DNA of 64,000 bases from Corynebacterium bouchesdurhonense (lineage in GTDB: Bacteria; Actinomycetota; Actinomycetes; Mycobacteriales; Mycobacteriaceae). Position 1 is the first letter of the stretch, and each line of letters begins with the position of its first letter. Position numbers and translations under genes: made by a program. The stretch covers positions 1 to 64,000 of the forward strand of contig NZ_LT546027.1 of NCBI RefSeq assembly GCF_900078305.2, read 5' to 3'. The notes beneath the pieces are model-generated. The model saw nothing but the letters and a program-made list of their open reading frames with translations, was not told where the DNA came from and ran no database searches. Shown here piece by piece: positions 18,881-29,106 of the stretch.

Positions 18881-19307
18881 CCGAGGTCTTGTACGGGTTG
18901 GAGTCTCCCGCCGGCTTCGCGTTGGCGCGCAGGCGGGCGGTCTCCTCGTCGCGGGCGCGCGCCCGGTTGAGCAGCTCCTCCATGCTGGCGGAGGTCTCGG
19001 GCACCGTGTCGTGCTCGAACGCGATCGTTGGCGTGAAGCGCACGTTGAGCTGGTCGCCCACGATCTTGCGAATCTGCCCGCGGGCGCGGTGGAGGGCCTC
19101 CGCCGCGGCGTCGAGGTTCGGCTCCTCGTCGATGGTGCGGCCGCGGACGGTGTAGTACACCTTCGCGTCGTGCAGGTCGCCGGTGACGCGGACGTCGGTC
19201 ACCGTGACCAGCTCCAGGCGGGGATCCTTGACCTCGCGCTCGATCGCGGTAGCCACGATCTGCTGGATCTGCTTGGCCAGGCGCTGGGCGCGCGGGTTGT
19301 CGGCCAT
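18870..19307 (-). CDS. rbfA: 30S ribosome-binding factor A
   Basis: RbfA is a KH-like cold-shock factor that binds immature 30S subunits and helps 16S rRNA 5'-end maturation. The 145-residue protein has [18 protein letters not shown], then [27 protein letters not shown] and [12 protein letters not shown]-like strands. It follows infB by 129 bp and overlaps the next gene by 11 bp. Confidence 0.95.
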   Translation of the reverse strand: MADNPRAQRLAKQIQQIVATAIEREVKDPRLELVTVTDVRVTGDLHDAKVYYTVRGRTIDEEPNLDAAAEALHRARGQIRKIVGDQLNVRFTPTIAFEHDTVPETSASMEELLNRARARDEETARLRANAKPAGDSNPYKTSGEG

Positions 19308-19436
19308 GTCGTCTCCTTCTGGTTGCTCGGGTGGTTGGGGTGTGGCCCCTCACTCGTAGGGGGACCGTCGAAAAGCATCGTAATGCCCCACACCCCACGC
19401 CGAGGCCGGCGCGGGGTGCGGGAGGCTGGGCACGGC

Positions 19437-22307
19437 CTAGGTGCGGGGCACCTCGACCATCTCGTAGGCCTGGATCACGTCGTCGACCTGGATGTCCGGG
19501 TAGGACAGCACCATGCCGCACTCGTAACCCTTGGCCACCTCGGTGGCATCGTCCTTCTCGCGGCGCAGCGAGTCGATCGTCGCGTCCGGGGTAATGACGT
19601 TGCCGTCGCGCACCAGGCGGACCTTCGCGCCGCGGCGCACCTTGCCCTCGGTGACCATGCAACCGGCGATGAGGCCGACAGCGGACGCCTTGAAGATCTG
19701 GCGGATCTCCGCGGCACCGATCTCGCGCTCCTCGTACACCGGCTTGAGCATGCCCTTGAGCGCGTTCTCCACGTCCTCGATGGCCTGGTAGATCACCGAG
19801 TAGTAGCGGATCTCCACGCCCTCGGCGTTGGCCTCCTCGGTGGCCTTGCCGTCCGCACGGACGTTGAAGGCCACGATGACCGCGTCCGAGGCGGCCGCCA
19901 GCAGCACGTTGGTCTGCGTGACGGCACCGACGCCGCGGTCGATGATGTTGACCTCCACCTCGTCGTCGATCTCGATCTTGAGCAGTGCCTCCTCCAGGGC
20001 TTCCACCGAACCGGCGTTGTCGCCCTTGAGGATGAGGTTGAGCGTCGACGTCTCCTTGAGCGCCTGATCCAGGTTCTCCAGGGACACGCGCTTCTTCGTG
20101 CGGGCCTGCATCGCGGCGCGGTGGCGGGCGTCACGCTGCGCCGCGATCTGGCGCGCCACGCGGTCGTCCTCCACCACGAGCAGGTTGTCGCCCGGGCCGG
20201 GGACGCCGTTGAGGCCCTGTACCTGCACCGGGCGGGACGGGCCGGCCTCCTCAACGTCGTTGCCCCACTCGTCCACCATGCGGCGCACGCGGCCGAAGTT
20301 GCCGCCGACAACGATGGAGTCGCCGACGCGCAGCGTGCCGCGCTGCACGATCACGGTGGACACCGGGCCGCGGCCGCGGTCCAGGTGGGATTCGATGGCC
20401 ACGCCCTGGGCGTCCATGTCCGGGTTCGCCGTCAGCTCCAGCGCCGCGTCCGCGGTGAGCAGCACGGCCTCGAGCAGGTCGTCGATGCCGGTGCCCTGCT
20501 TCGCGGAGATGTCGATGAACATGGTGTCGCCGCCGTACTCCTCCGGCACGAGGCCGTACTCGGTGAGCTGGCCGCGGATCTTGTCCGGCTGCGCCTCCGG
20601 CTTATCGATCTTGTTCACCGCAACCACAATCGGCAGGTCCGCCGCCTTGGCGTGGTTGATCGCCTCGACGGTCTGCGGCATCACGCCGTCGTCCGCAGCC
20701 ACCACCAGGATGGCCAGGTCCGTGGACTTAGCACCGCGGGCACGCATGGCGGTGAACGCCTCGTGGCCCGGGGTATCCAGGAAGGTGATCGTGCGCGGCT
20801 CGTCCTCGAGCGTCACGGTGGTTTGGTACGCACCGATGCCCTGGGTGATGCCGCCGGCCTCGCCCTTACCCACGTTGGCGTTGCGGATCGAGTCCAGAAG
20901 GCGGGTCTTACCGTGGTCGACGTGGCCCATGACCGAGACCACCGGCGGGCGCTGCTCGAGCGCGTCCTCGCCGCCGATGTCCTCGCCGAACTGCAGGTCG
21001 AAGGATTCGAGCAGCTCGCGGTCCTCGTCCTCCGGGGAGACGATCTCAACCTCGTAGTTGATCTCCGCGCCCAGCAGCTGCAACGTCTCCTCCGAGACGG
21101 ACTGCGTGGCGGTGACCATCTCGCCCAGATTGAACAGCGCCTGCACCAGGTTCGATGCCTCGGTACCGATCTTCTCCGCCAGGTCAGTCAGCGTAGCGCC
21201 CTGGCGCAGGCGCACGGTCTCGCCGCCGCCGTCCGGCAGGCGCACGCCACCGATGACGTTCGGTGCGTGCATCTCCTCGTACTCGTGGCGCTTCTGGCGC
21301 TTGGACTTGCGTCCGCGGCCGGGCGCGCCGCCCGGGCGCCCGAACGCACCGGCGGTGCCGCCGCGGCGGCCGCCGCGACCACCGCGCGGGCCGCCGAAGC
21401 CAGCGCCACCGGGGCCGCCCGGCCCACCACGGCCCCCACGGCCGTTGCCGCCCGGGCCGCCACGGCCGCCGCCGCGTCCGGTGTTGCCGGACTTGGAGGG
21501 CATCTGTGTCGGCGAAGGGTGGGCAGCCATATCGGCCGGCGACGGGCGGTTACCGCCCGGACGGGGAGCCGGGCGTCCCTGTCCGGCACCCTGCTGGCCG
21601 CCGGGGCGCGGACCGCCCTGGCCGGGGCCGCGACCGCGGCCGCCCTGCTGCGCGCCGCGGGTTCCACCCGGGCGCGGTGCCGGGCGCTGGCCGCCGGTGT
21701 TCGAGGAGAAGGGGTTGTTTGCCACGCGCGGGCGACCGCCCGGCTTGGGCATCGGGCGCGGCATTGCGCCCGGGGTCGGAGCACCGTCCGCCGGCTTGGC
21801 GGCGCCCGGCTTCGGCGCCTGTTGCGCTGCGGGCTTTGCCGCGGCGGGCTTCGGTGTGGCCGGCTTGGCTGCCCCCGGCTTCGGCGCCTGCTGCGCTGCC
21901 GGCTTTGCGGCGGCCGGCTTTGGCGCCTGCGGCGCTGCGGGCTTTGCCGCGGCGGGCTTCGGGGAGGCCGGCTTGGCTGCCCCCGGCTTCGGGGTTCCCT
22001 GAGCCGCGGGATTCGCGGCCGCAGGCTTCGGGGAGGCCGGCTTGGCTGCCCCCGGCTTCGGGGCGCCGGGCTTGGGTGCGGCTGGCTTGGCTGCGGAAGG
22101 CTTGGCGGCGCCCTTCGCTTCCGAGCCGCTGGTCGCCGCGCCGCCCTGGGCCTCGTAGAAGGCCCGCATCTTCTTCACCACCGGCGGTTCGATGGTGGAC
22201 GAGGCGGTCTTCACAAACTCGCCCTGGTCCTTCAGAGTGGCGAGTAGTTCCTTACTTGTTACGCCGAGCTGTTTTGCCAGTTCGTGTACGCGTAGCTTTC
22301 CGGGCAC
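19437..22307 (-). CDS. infB: translation initiation factor IF-2
   Basis: IF-2 is the GTPase that positions initiator tRNA on the ribosome. The 956-residue protein has an N-terminal IF2N helix bundle ([15 protein letters not shown]). A very long low-complexity linker of roughly 300 residues follows, first Ala/Pro/Lys repeats, then Gly/Arg-rich repeats. The G domain begins near residue 455 with [16 protein letters not shown] and NKIDKPEA, and is followed by the IF-2 C-terminal domains. The start is GTG 22305-22307 with AAGGAG upstream. It sits in the nusA-ylxR-infB-rbfA order. Confidence 0.97.
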   Translation of the reverse strand: MPGKLRVHELAKQLGVTSKELLATLKDQGEFVKTASSTIEPPVVKKMRAFYEAQGGAATSGSEAKGAAKPSAAKPAAPKPGAPKPGAAKPASPKPAAANPAAQGTPKPGAAKPASPKPAAAKPAAPQAPKPAAAKPAAQQAPKPGAAKPATPKPAAAKPAAQQAPKPGAAKPADGAPTPGAMPRPMPKPGGRPRVANNPFSSNTGGQRPAPRPGGTRGAQQGGRGRGPGQGGPRPGGQQGAGQGRPAPRPGGNRPSPADMAAHPSPTQMPSKSGNTGRGGGRGGPGGNGRGGRGGPGGPGGAGFGGPRGGRGGRRGGTAGAFGRPGGAPGRGRKSKRQKRHEYEEMHAPNVIGGVRLPDGGGETVRLRQGATLTDLAEKIGTEASNLVQALFNLGEMVTATQSVSEETLQLLGAEINYEVEIVSPEDEDRELLESFDLQFGEDIGGEDALEQRPPVVSVMGHVDHGKTRLLDSIRNANVGKGEAGGITQGIGAYQTTVTLEDEPRTITFLDTPGHEAFTAMRARGAKSTDLAILVVAADDGVMPQTVEAINHAKAADLPIVVAVNKIDKPEAQPDKIRGQLTEYGLVPEEYGGDTMFIDISAKQGTGIDDLLEAVLLTADAALELTANPDMDAQGVAIESHLDRGRGPVSTVIVQRGTLRVGDSIVVGGNFGRVRRMVDEWGNDVEEAGPSRPVQVQGLNGVPGPGDNLLVVEDDRVARQIAAQRDARHRAAMQARTKKRVSLENLDQALKETSTLNLILKGDNAGSVEALEEALLKIEIDDEVEVNIIDRGVGAVTQTNVLLAAASDAVIVAFNVRADGKATEEANAEGVEIRYYSVIYQAIEDVENALKGMLKPVYEEREIGAAEIRQIFKASAVGLIAGCMVTEGKVRRGAKVRLVRDGNVITPDATIDSLRREKDDATEVAKGYECGMVLSYPDIQVDDVIQAYEMVEVPRT

Positions 22308-22333
22308 GTGTCTCCTTGTGGTTTTGCTAGGAG

Positions 22334-22367
22334 CACGTGCCGATTCCCGTTACCGGGAAGGTACGTG
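22334..22367 (-). promoter_or_regulatory. hairpin in the infB leader
   Basis: Inner stem TTCCCG/CGGGAA (22344-22349, 22354-22359) and outer stem CACGTGCC/GGTACGTG (22334-22341, 22360-22367) form one extended hairpin 27 bp before the infB start. There is no T run after it, so an mRNA processing or attenuation role is more likely than termination. This is inference. Confidence 0.4.
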
Positions 22368-22424
22368 ACCCTAGGCTTGGTCAGTGACTTTCATCGCTGA
22401 TGCTGCTTCATCGTTGCGTAACCA

Positions 22425-22754
22425 TCAGTGTTCGGTCTTCCTATCTTTATGTGGGTCGTGCGCTACCTGCGCGAGGTACGTATGTACATGACTCACGTCC
22501 ACCGGGGTGGACAGACGGAGCGCGCGGGCGAAGGCCCGGCGTTGTTCCGCCAGCTCTAACGCATCCAGCGTAGGAATAATCCAGGCGCCGCGACCCGGCA
22601 GGCGCCGAGCGGGATCCGCCACGACCCTGCCCGGCACATCCGGATCTTCCACCACCCGCAGTAGATGGGTATCCGCCATCCGCTCGCGGGTGGCGATGCA
22701 GGTGCGGATCCGGATGGTGTTTGTGCGCTGCTCGTACGCACCTGCAGTATCCAT
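22425..22754 (-). CDS. ylxR: YlxR family (DUF448) RNA-binding protein
   Basis: This 109-residue protein has the YlxR signature: RTCIATRERMADTHLLRVV followed by LPGRGAWIIP, and a C-terminal helix. YlxR proteins are small nucleoid- or RNA-associated factors encoded between nusA and infB, as here. The start used is ATG at 22754, and a shorter start nearer the conserved RTCIATRE is possible. A gap of 156 bp separates it from nusA. Confidence 0.88.
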   Translation of the reverse strand: MDTAGAYEQRTNTIRIRTCIATRERMADTHLLRVVEDPDVPGRVVADPARRLPGRGAWIIPTLDALELAEQRRAFARALRLSTPVDVSHVHTYLAQVAHDPHKDRKTEH

Positions 22755-22910
22755 CCGCGCCTTTCCGCACTCGCCACTGGCGGGCCTGGAACGCCCACGC
22801 TGTCTGATTCGGTTTTAAGCCGTCAACCAGACTACGCCAAAGCGCGGCGAAACTGTAGTTCGCTCGCGGGGAGCCCCGCGGCCGGTAACCTAACCGCGCG
22901 GCGTGCCAGC

Positions 22911-23942
22911 TTACTGCTGAGCTGCGCGCTCCGCCTCGGCGGCCGCGTCCACGTCGGAGTGGATATCGATCTTCCAGCCGGTGAGGCGGGCGGCCAAGCG
23001 CGCGTTCTGGCCTTCTTTACCAATGGCCAGGGAGAGCTGGTAATCCGGCACCGTCACCCGCGCGGTCTGCAGCTGCGGGTCAGTCACCTCAACCTTGATC
23101 ACCTTGGACGGAGCCAGGGCGTTGCCCACGTAGGTCGCAGGGTCATCGGAGTAGTCGATGATGTCGATCTTCTCGCCGCCCAGCTGCTGCATAATGTTGG
23201 TCACGCGCGCGCCGCGGGGGCCGATGCAGGCACCCTTGGCGTTGACGCCCTTCACGGTCGCCCGCACGGCAATCTTGGAGCGGTGGCCGGCCTCGCGCGC
23301 GATAGCGATGATCTCCACGGAGCCATCCGCGACCTCGGGAACCTCGAGGGCGAACAGCCCGCGCACGAGCTCCGGGTGGGTGCGCGACAGCAGCACGCTC
23401 ACATCGCGCTCGCCCTTGTTCACGCCCACCACGTACGCCTTGACGCGGTCGCCGTGCACCAGGGTCTCGCCGGGGATCTTCTCGGCGGGCAGCAGGATGC
23501 CGTCCTGGGGGTCGGCCTCGGTGCCGAGCTCCACCACGGTGATGCCGCGCGCTTCCTTGGTGGCGTCGCGCTGCACCACGCCGGAGACCACTTGGCCCTC
23601 CAGCCCGGAGTACTCGGTGTACACGCGGCCGGCCTCGGCGCTGCGCAGCTGCTTCTTAATGGCGTCGCGCACCGCCACCGCGCCGATGCGGGAGAAGTTC
23701 ACCGGGGTGTCCTCGTACTCGGAGACCACCTCGCCGTCCTCGCCCAGCTCGGCTACCACCACGGACACATCGCCAGTCTCGGTGTCGATGTCCACGCGCG
23801 CCCTCGAGCCCTCCTCCAACGGCACCTCGCGGTAGTCCCGGTAGGCCCACAGCAGCGCGCTCGCGATCGTTTCGAGCAGCTCGCGCATAGGTATGCCCTG
23901 GTTCTTCTCAATGGCGCGCAGCGCGTTCATGTCAATATTCAC
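22911..23942 (-). CDS. nusA: transcription termination/antitermination protein NusA
   Basis: NusA binds RNA polymerase and modulates pausing, termination and antitermination. The 343-residue protein has the N-terminal domain (MNALRAIEKNQGIPMRELLE), an S1 domain, and two KH domains (KGVNAKGACIGPRGARV and LSLAIGKEGQNARLAARLTG). It lacks the extra acidic repeats of enterobacterial NusA, as is normal in actinobacteria. The GTG start overlaps the rimP stop by 4 nt (GTGA), so the two are coupled. Confidence 0.96.
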   Translation of the reverse strand: MNIDMNALRAIEKNQGIPMRELLETIASALLWAYRDYREVPLEEGSRARVDIDTETGDVSVVVAELGEDGEVVSEYEDTPVNFSRIGAVAVRDAIKKQLRSAEAGRVYTEYSGLEGQVVSGVVQRDATKEARGITVVELGTEADPQDGILLPAEKIPGETLVHGDRVKAYVVGVNKGERDVSVLLSRTHPELVRGLFALEVPEVADGSVEIIAIAREAGHRSKIAVRATVKGVNAKGACIGPRGARVTNIMQQLGGEKIDIIDYSDDPATYVGNALAPSKVIKVEVTDPQLQTARVTVPDYQLSLAIGKEGQNARLAARLTGWKIDIHSDVDAAAEAERAAQQ

Positions 23943-24490
23943 TTGTTGTCCCTCTCACCGGCCTCGAGAGCCGAGGCCTCCTCAAACGTCAGTTCCGCCA
24001 GCTCCACCTCGGCTTTGGGGGGCTGGTTGAACTCCACTTCTACCACCGCCCCGGACATTTCCGAAACCGGCCGCACGCGCACCTTCGGGGTCTTGGCGCC
24101 GGCCTCCACCAGCACCACGTGGGCTTCCGCGTCGTCGAGCGCGCCAACGCGGTACGCCTTGTCCCCCGCCGAGATGAGGCGGCCGCGGCTCCGCCGCCAG
24201 TGACGCGGGGCGGTCAGCGGCAGGTCCACTCCCGGGGTAGTCACCTCCAGGGTGTAACCCGCTCCGAAGTTGAGTTCACCGGCGTCCTCGGCGGCGTCGA
24301 AAAGCGCACTGAGCTCCTGGCTGACCACCTCGAGCTCGTCGAGGGTGGGGCGCGAGTCGGAGTCCAGCGCGACGATGACCTGGGACTTTGCGCCGGCTTT
24401 GGTGGTGCGGACGTCCTCAACATCCATGCCGTGCGCCGCCGCGACGGGCTCGATGCGGCCGCGGAGTTCTTCGGTTGAAGGAAATGCCAT
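23939..24490 (-). CDS. rimP: ribosome maturation factor RimP
   Basis: RimP assists 30S subunit maturation. The 183-residue protein has AHGMDVEDVRTTKAGAKS, the central LDEL..VSQELSALFD helix and the VTTPGVDLPLT strand that ends the N-terminal domain, then an SH3-like C-terminal domain. It heads the rimP-nusA-ylxR-infB run and is divergent from the lipoprotein gene (31 bp apart). A near-copy of the dispersed motif (24294-24305) lies in the ALFDA stretch. Confidence 0.93.
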   Translation of the reverse strand: MAFPSTEELRGRIEPVAAAHGMDVEDVRTTKAGAKSQVIVALDSDSRPTLDELEVVSQELSALFDAAEDAGELNFGAGYTLEVTTPGVDLPLTAPRHWRRSRGRLISAGDKAYRVGALDDAEAHVVLVEAGAKTPKVRVRPVSEMSGAVVEVEFNQPPKAEVELAELTFEEASALEAGERDNK

Positions 24491-24521
24491 GCGCTAGAGC
24501 CTATCGTGTAGCGTTTTGCGC

Positions 24522-25322
24522 GTGAAGAAGCTGCTCCCCGCCCTCGTGGCCCTGCCAACCGCGGTTGCCCTCACGGGGTGCAGCGTCATGGATGTGGTCG
24601 GCCCGCGCCCGAACAAGGAGCTCGTGGGCCTGGCCAACCAGGCCGAGGCGGATGCGCTCTCGGGTGACGCTGACCTGCGGGAGCTGCGCGCCGTGCAGGC
24701 GGTCCAGTTGCGCGGGGAAACGCTGCGCCTGTGCGGTACCGAGCCGGACGGAGAGGTCCCCCACACCTGCGCGTTCGAGCTCGACACCGCGGACCTGACG
24801 GCGGAGCCGCTCGCCCAGCTCGTCGACGCCACCGTAGCCACCGCCCCGCGCGTGCCGGAGGAGTCCGCCGACCTCGTTGTCGCCCAGGCGATCGACGCCG
24901 CGGCGGTTCGCCCCGTCGAGCTCGCGCCGGAGGGGCTTTCGCTTGTCGACGCAGACCTCGAGCCCGCCAAGGCCGCCCTCGAGCGCGAATACGCCCTGGC
25001 GTACGGGCTAGGGCTGGCGGAGGCGTTCGCGGACAGCGCGCTGCGCGGGCGCATCCACGCGCTCGCGTCCGCCTCGCAGGAGCGGGCGGCGCTGCTGGAA
25101 AGCGGACTCGGCGCGCAGGTGCCGGTGCCCGCCGCCGGGTACCAGGTCGCCGACGGCCGGCCGCCCGCGACCACCGCCGAGGCCACCGAGCTGGTGGAGC
25201 GCCTGCAGCGCGAGGTGGTCGACGGCCTCCGCTTCAGCGCCGCCCGGGCGCACGCCGCGGACCACGGCGACGCATGGCGCCGCGCCGCAATCCTGCTCGC
25301 GGCGCAGGCCCAGCGGGCCTAA
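24522..25322 (+). CDS. predicted lipoprotein, DUF4439-like
   Basis: This 266-residue lipoprotein has signal sequence KKLLPALVALPTAVALTGC, lipobox LTGC. The mature part is almost wholly alpha-helical and alanine-rich, with two cysteines (LRLCGTE, PHTCAFE), and its second half is a likely four-helix bundle of the DUF4439 ferritin-like kind: EREYALAYGLGLAEAF and ERAALLESGLGAQ. No catalytic motif was recognised. GTG 24522 is preferred because it gives MKKLLP; an in-frame TTG 6 bp upstream is possible. Divergent from rimP, convergent with proS. Confidence 0.7.
   Translation: MKKLLPALVALPTAVALTGCSVMDVVGPRPNKELVGLANQAEADALSGDADLRELRAVQAVQLRGETLRLCGTEPDGEVPHTCAFELDTADLTAEPLAQLVDATVATAPRVPEESADLVVAQAIDAAAVRPVELAPEGLSLVDADLEPAKAALEREYALAYGLGLAEAFADSALRGRIHALASASQERAALLESGLGAQVPVPAAGYQVADGRPPATTAEATELVERLQREVVDGLRFSAARAHAADHGDAWRRAAILLAAQAQRA
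24941..24952 (+). repeat. dispersed motif GCTTGTCGACGC
   Basis: Perfect copy inside the lipoprotein gene, read as Ser-Leu-Val-Asp-Ala with the uncommon CTT leucine codon. Confidence 0.8.
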
Positions 25323-25348
25323 CCGGCGGGCCCAGACGACGGTCCTGC

Positions 25349-27148
25349 CTAGCCGGCCAGCGGCGCGGTCTCCTTGCGCACCAGTTCGAGCACCTGGTCC
25401 ACCACGCGGTCCGCCGGCACCTCGAGGGTCTCGCCGCCGCGGATGCGCAGCTCCACGTTGCCGTCCGCGAACGAGCGGCCCAAGATGACCACAAAAGGCA
25501 TGCCGAGGAGCTCGGCGTCCTTGAACTTCACGCCCGGGGACACCTTCGGGCGGTCGTCGAAAAGCACCTCGAGGCCCGCGGCGTCGACCTCGCCCACGAG
25601 GCGCTCGCCGGCCTCAAGTGCTGCGGCATCCTTGTTCGCCACCGCCACGTGCACCTGGTACGGCGCGATGGCGACCGGCCACACGAGGCCCTTGTCGTCG
25701 TGGCGCTGCTCGGCCACAACCGCCATCATGCGGGAGATGCCGATGCCGTAGGAGCCCATGGTGGGCACGGCGCGCTTGCCGTTCTCGTCCAGGATCTGCA
25801 CGTCCATCGCCTCGGTGTACTTGCGGCCCAGCTGGAAAATGTGGCCCAGCTCGATGCCGCGGGCGAGCTTCACAGTGCCGTTGCCGGAGGGAGAGGGGTC
25901 GCCCTCCTTGATCTCCGCGGCCTCGATGAACCCGTCCACGGTGAAGTCGCGGCCGGCGACCAGGCCCACCACGTGGCGCTGCGGGGCGTCTGCGCCCGTG
26001 ATCCAGCTCGAGCCCTCCACCACGCGCGGGTCCGCCAGCACGCGCACACCGTTCGCGGCGAGCGCGCGCGGGCCGACGTAGCCCTTGACCAGGAACGGGG
26101 CCTTGGCAAAGTCCTCCTCGGTGGCCAGCTCGAAGGTGGCGGGCTCCAGCGAAGCCTCGAGGCGCTTCTCGTCCAGTTCGCGGTCTCCCGGGATCAGGAT
26201 GCCGGTCAGCTGCGGGCCCACGGCGTTGCCGTCCTCGTCCACCTGGCGCGGGTCGTCGACCTTGACCACCATGCACTTCAGGGTGTCGGACGCTTGCGCC
26301 TCGTGACCGTCGACAAGCAAGCCCTGCCCCTGAGCCCACTCGACCAGCGCCGCGATGGTCTCGGACGCCGGCGTGTCGTGCTCGACGGCCTCGGGCAGCC
26401 CCTCGATGTCGCGCGCGGGCGGAGCAACCGTGGTCACGGCCTCGACGTTGGCGGCGAAATCACCCGCGGTGGAGACGACGAAGGTGTCCTCGCCGTTGTC
26501 GGAGTAGGCCAGGAACTCCTCGGACGCCGAGCCTCCCATCGCGCCGGAGGTGGCCTTGCAGATTTCGTAGCGCAGGCCCACGCGGTCGAAGATGCGCTGG
26601 TAGGTGGCGCGGTGCTTGGCGTAGGACTCAGCCAGCCCCTCGTCCGTCATGTCGAAGGAGTAGCTGTCCTTCATCACAAACTCGCGGCCGCGCAGGATGC
26701 CGGCGCGCGGCCGGGCCTCGTCGCGGTACTTGGTTTGGATCTGGTACAGCGTGACCGGGAAGTCCTTGTACGAGCTGTAGAGGTCCTTCACCTGCGCGGT
26801 GAACATCTCCTCGTGCGTGGGCCCGAGCAGCATGTCCGCGCCCTTGCGGTCCTTGAGGCGGAACAGGTCGTCGCCGTACTCGGTCCAGCGGTTGGTGGCC
26901 TCGTACGGCTCGCGCGGCAGCAGCGCCGGGAAGAGCAGCTCCTGGGCGCCCATCGCGTCCATCTCCTCGCGCACCACGCCCTCGATCTTGCGCAGAGTGC
27001 GAAGCCCGAGCGGCAGCCAGGAGTACACTCCCGGCGCGGCGCGGCGCACGTAGCCTGCGCGCACCAGCAGCTTGTGGCTGGGCACTTCGGCGTCGGCGGG
27101 ATCTTCGCGCAGCGTGCGCAGGAACAGCTCGGACAGGCGTGTAATCAT
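25349..27148 (-). CDS. proS: proline--tRNA ligase
   Basis: ProRS charges tRNA-Pro. The 599-residue form has the bacterial-type layout: class II motif 1 and 2 regions ([40 protein letters not shown]), an inserted editing domain of about 180 residues in the middle, motif 3 ([17 protein letters not shown]) and an anticodon-binding C-terminal domain. Two near-copies of the dispersed motif lie inside (25554-25565 and 26307-26318), read as LFDD and LVDG. It is convergent with the lipoprotein gene and divergent from yaaA. Confidence 0.97.
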   Translation of the reverse strand: MITRLSELFLRTLREDPADAEVPSHKLLVRAGYVRRAAPGVYSWLPLGLRTLRKIEGVVREEMDAMGAQELLFPALLPREPYEATNRWTEYGDDLFRLKDRKGADMLLGPTHEEMFTAQVKDLYSSYKDFPVTLYQIQTKYRDEARPRAGILRGREFVMKDSYSFDMTDEGLAESYAKHRATYQRIFDRVGLRYEICKATSGAMGGSASEEFLAYSDNGEDTFVVSTAGDFAANVEAVTTVAPPARDIEGLPEAVEHDTPASETIAALVEWAQGQGLLVDGHEAQASDTLKCMVVKVDDPRQVDEDGNAVGPQLTGILIPGDRELDEKRLEASLEPATFELATEEDFAKAPFLVKGYVGPRALAANGVRVLADPRVVEGSSWITGADAPQRHVVGLVAGRDFTVDGFIEAAEIKEGDPSPSGNGTVKLARGIELGHIFQLGRKYTEAMDVQILDENGKRAVPTMGSYGIGISRMMAVVAEQRHDDKGLVWPVAIAPYQVHVAVANKDAAALEAGERLVGEVDAAGLEVLFDDRPKVSPGVKFKDAELLGMPFVVILGRSFADGNVELRIRGGETLEVPADRVVDQVLELVRKETAPLAG

Positions 27149-27179
27149 GGTTGGTCACTTTACCGCTAGCGTGAGGCGC

Positions 27180-27878
27180 ATGTTGATCGTGCTCCCGCCC
27201 TCAGAAACCAAGGCCCCCGGCGGCGCCGACGCGCCGATGGCGCTGTCGTTTCCGTTGCTCGACCCGGTGCGTTCTGCGCTCATGGACGCTCTGGCGGCCG
27301 CGGACACGGAGACCCTCATGCGCGAGGCGAAGATCCCCGCCGGCAAGCGGGCCGAGGCCGAGGAGAACCTGGGGCTGCGCGCCGCGCCGGTGATGCCCGC
27401 GGTGGAGCGCTACACCGGCGTGCTCTACGACGCCCTCGATGCCCCCCCCCTGCCCGCCGCCGCCCGCGCGAGGATCGCCGTCGGTTCCGCGCTCTTTGGG
27501 CTAGTGCTTGCCGACGATCCCGTGCCCCGCTACCGCCTCTCCGCCGGCGCCAAGGTGGGCGGGAAGACCATGCGGGCCTGGTGGGGCTCCCGCATCAGCG
27601 GCGTACTGGCCGGCCAGGGCTTTGTGGTGGACCTGCGCTCGGGCGCCTACCAGCAGCTCGGCCCCGCCCCAGGCGCGGTGACCGTGCGGGTGGAGCAGGC
27701 GGACACCGGCAGGGTGGTGAGTCACTTCAACAAGCAGTACAAGGGCGAGCTCGCCCGGGCGCTCGCGCTCTCGCCCGAGGCGGGCGGCGCCGCATCGGCC
27801 GCGGATGTGGCGGACGTGGCTACCCGCGAGGGGTTCCGGGTGCGCGTCGACGGGCAGCAGCTCACCCTGCTGGTCTGA
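27180..27878 (+). CDS. yaaA: YaaA family (DUF328) protein
   Basis: This 232-residue protein matches the YaaA/UPF0246 family, which in enteric bacteria limits peroxide damage by lowering free iron. Visible features are the start MLIVLPPSETKAPGG, the VGSALFGLVLADDPVPRYRLS core, and the C-terminal SHFNKQYKGELAR. I place the start at ATG 27180 because the conserved LPPSE begins there. The sequence upstream in frame is antisense to proS. It is divergent from proS (31 bp), and the 8-bp tandem repeats start 7 bp past its stop. Confidence 0.85.
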   Translation: MLIVLPPSETKAPGGADAPMALSFPLLDPVRSALMDALAAADTETLMREAKIPAGKRAEAEENLGLRAAPVMPAVERYTGVLYDALDAPPLPAAARARIAVGSALFGLVLADDPVPRYRLSAGAKVGGKTMRAWWGSRISGVLAGQGFVVDLRSGAYQQLGPAPGAVTVRVEQADTGRVVSHFNKQYKGELARALALSPEAGGAASAADVADVATREGFRVRVDGQQLTLLV

Positions 27879-27884
27879 ATTTCT

Positions 27885-27945
27885 CGGTTTATCGGTTTAT
27901 CGGTTTATCGGGCGAAGGGAATTTATCGGTTTATCGGTTTATCGG
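27885..27945. repeat. 8-bp tandem repeats, TTTATCGG in two blocks of three
   Basis: TTTATCGG occurs three times in tandem at 27888-27911 and three times at 27922-27945, with a 10-bp spacer GCGAAGGGAA. The block is far richer in A+T than its surroundings and ends 19 bp before the ATPase start. It could be binding-site iterons or a slippage-prone promoter element. Confidence 0.95.
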
Positions 27946-27963
27946 CGGCGTAGAGTGGGGTGC

Positions 27964-29085
27964 ATGCTGAACCCCTTCCGCCCCACCTTTGGCGCCAGCC
28001 CGCGCGTGTGGGCCGGGCGCGACGCGGTGCTCACCGACTTCGCCCGGGCTCTCGAGGGCGGCCCGGGGAACCCAGACCGTTCGCTGCTCATCTCGGGTTC
28101 CCGCGGCATCGGCAAAACGGTGCTGCTCACCGAGCTAGAGGATATTGCGGTCAAGCATGGCTGGGTGGTCCTGAGGGCATCTGGCCGAGAAAACATCCAG
28201 CAGGTTCTCGTGCAATCCATTATCCCGGAGGCCATCTCCCGCTTGGAGGAGGCACCGAAGCGTCAGCTTACCGGGTTCTCCGTGGCCGGAATTGGCTCGG
28301 TGAGCACGCAAGTCACCGAAACCGAGCCTGCCGAGCGCCTGGTTTCCCGGCTGCGCACCTTGACCGGGCTTCTCCGGGAGACCGGGGTGCTCATCACGAT
28401 CGACGAGGTGCAGGACGTGGATCCGCACGACCTCACGCAGATCGCGATTGCTTACCAGGATCTGGTTCGCGACGACCTGCCTGTGGCGGTTGCCATGGCG
28501 GGTCTTACTCGGGGCATCAACCAATTGCTCAACCTCCCGGGGGCCACGTTCCTGCGGCGGGCCCGCCACTACGAGCTGGGACCGTTGACCGTTGATGATG
28601 CCCGGCGGGCATTCGAGGAAACCGCTCTCGGAAGCGGGATATCCTTCGGCGCCGCCTCCGGGGCTGCGGAGCTCAGCATGGGCTACCCCTACCTTGTCCA
28701 GCTGCTGGGCTTCCTCTCGTGGGAGCAGGCGGCACGCGACTCAAAGGGGTCCATCGACGCAGACGTACTCAACCGTGCTGCGCCGGAAGCACTTGAACGC
28801 CTTGGGCTCCAAGTGCACCAACCTGCGCTGCGGGATGTCCCGCCGAGGCAGCTGGAATTCTTGCAGACGATGGCCGCGATCGAGGCGGAGGACGCCCGAC
28901 CTGAGGTTTCTGTAGCGCACGTTGCCGAGCTCATGGGCACCTCCACCACGTCGCTGAGCGATTTGCGCCAAAAGCTCATTGACCGGGATCTCATCACCCC
29001 CGCAGGCTGGGGGCGAGTGGAGTTCGCGCAGCCGTACCTGGGTGCGTACCTCCGCGAGCAGCGGCGGCCGAAGCGCGTGCAGTAG
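27964..29085 (+). CDS. P-loop ATPase of unknown function (archaeal-ATPase/Orc-like)
   Basis: This 373-residue AAA+ type ATPase has Walker A GSRGIGKT near residue 42 and Walker B ITIDEVQD near residue 145. The P-loop lies close to the N-terminus and no additional enzymatic domain is apparent. The C-terminal third (VAELMGTSTTSLSDLRQKLIDRD) looks like a winged-helix DNA-binding domain. This plan resembles the archaeal ATPase/Cdc6-like family found in mobile or defence contexts. The function is unknown. It directly follows the TTTATCGG repeats, which could be its own target sites (inference). The codon use is less biased than in core genes. It is followed by a membrane protein, a nuclease and a toxin-antitoxin pair. 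Confidence 0.75.
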   Translation: MLNPFRPTFGASPRVWAGRDAVLTDFARALEGGPGNPDRSLLISGSRGIGKTVLLTELEDIAVKHGWVVLRASGRENIQQVLVQSIIPEAISRLEEAPKRQLTGFSVAGIGSVSTQVTETEPAERLVSRLRTLTGLLRETGVLITIDEVQDVDPHDLTQIAIAYQDLVRDDLPVAVAMAGLTRGINQLLNLPGATFLRRARHYELGPLTVDDARRAFEETALGSGISFGAASGAAELSMGYPYLVQLLGFLSWEQAARDSKGSIDADVLNRAAPEALERLGLQVHQPALRDVPPRQLEFLQTMAAIEAEDARPEVSVAHVAELMGTSTTSLSDLRQKLIDRDLITPAGWGRVEFAQPYLGAYLREQRRPKRVQ

Positions 29086-29106
29086 CGGGCGTTACCATCG
29101 GCAACC

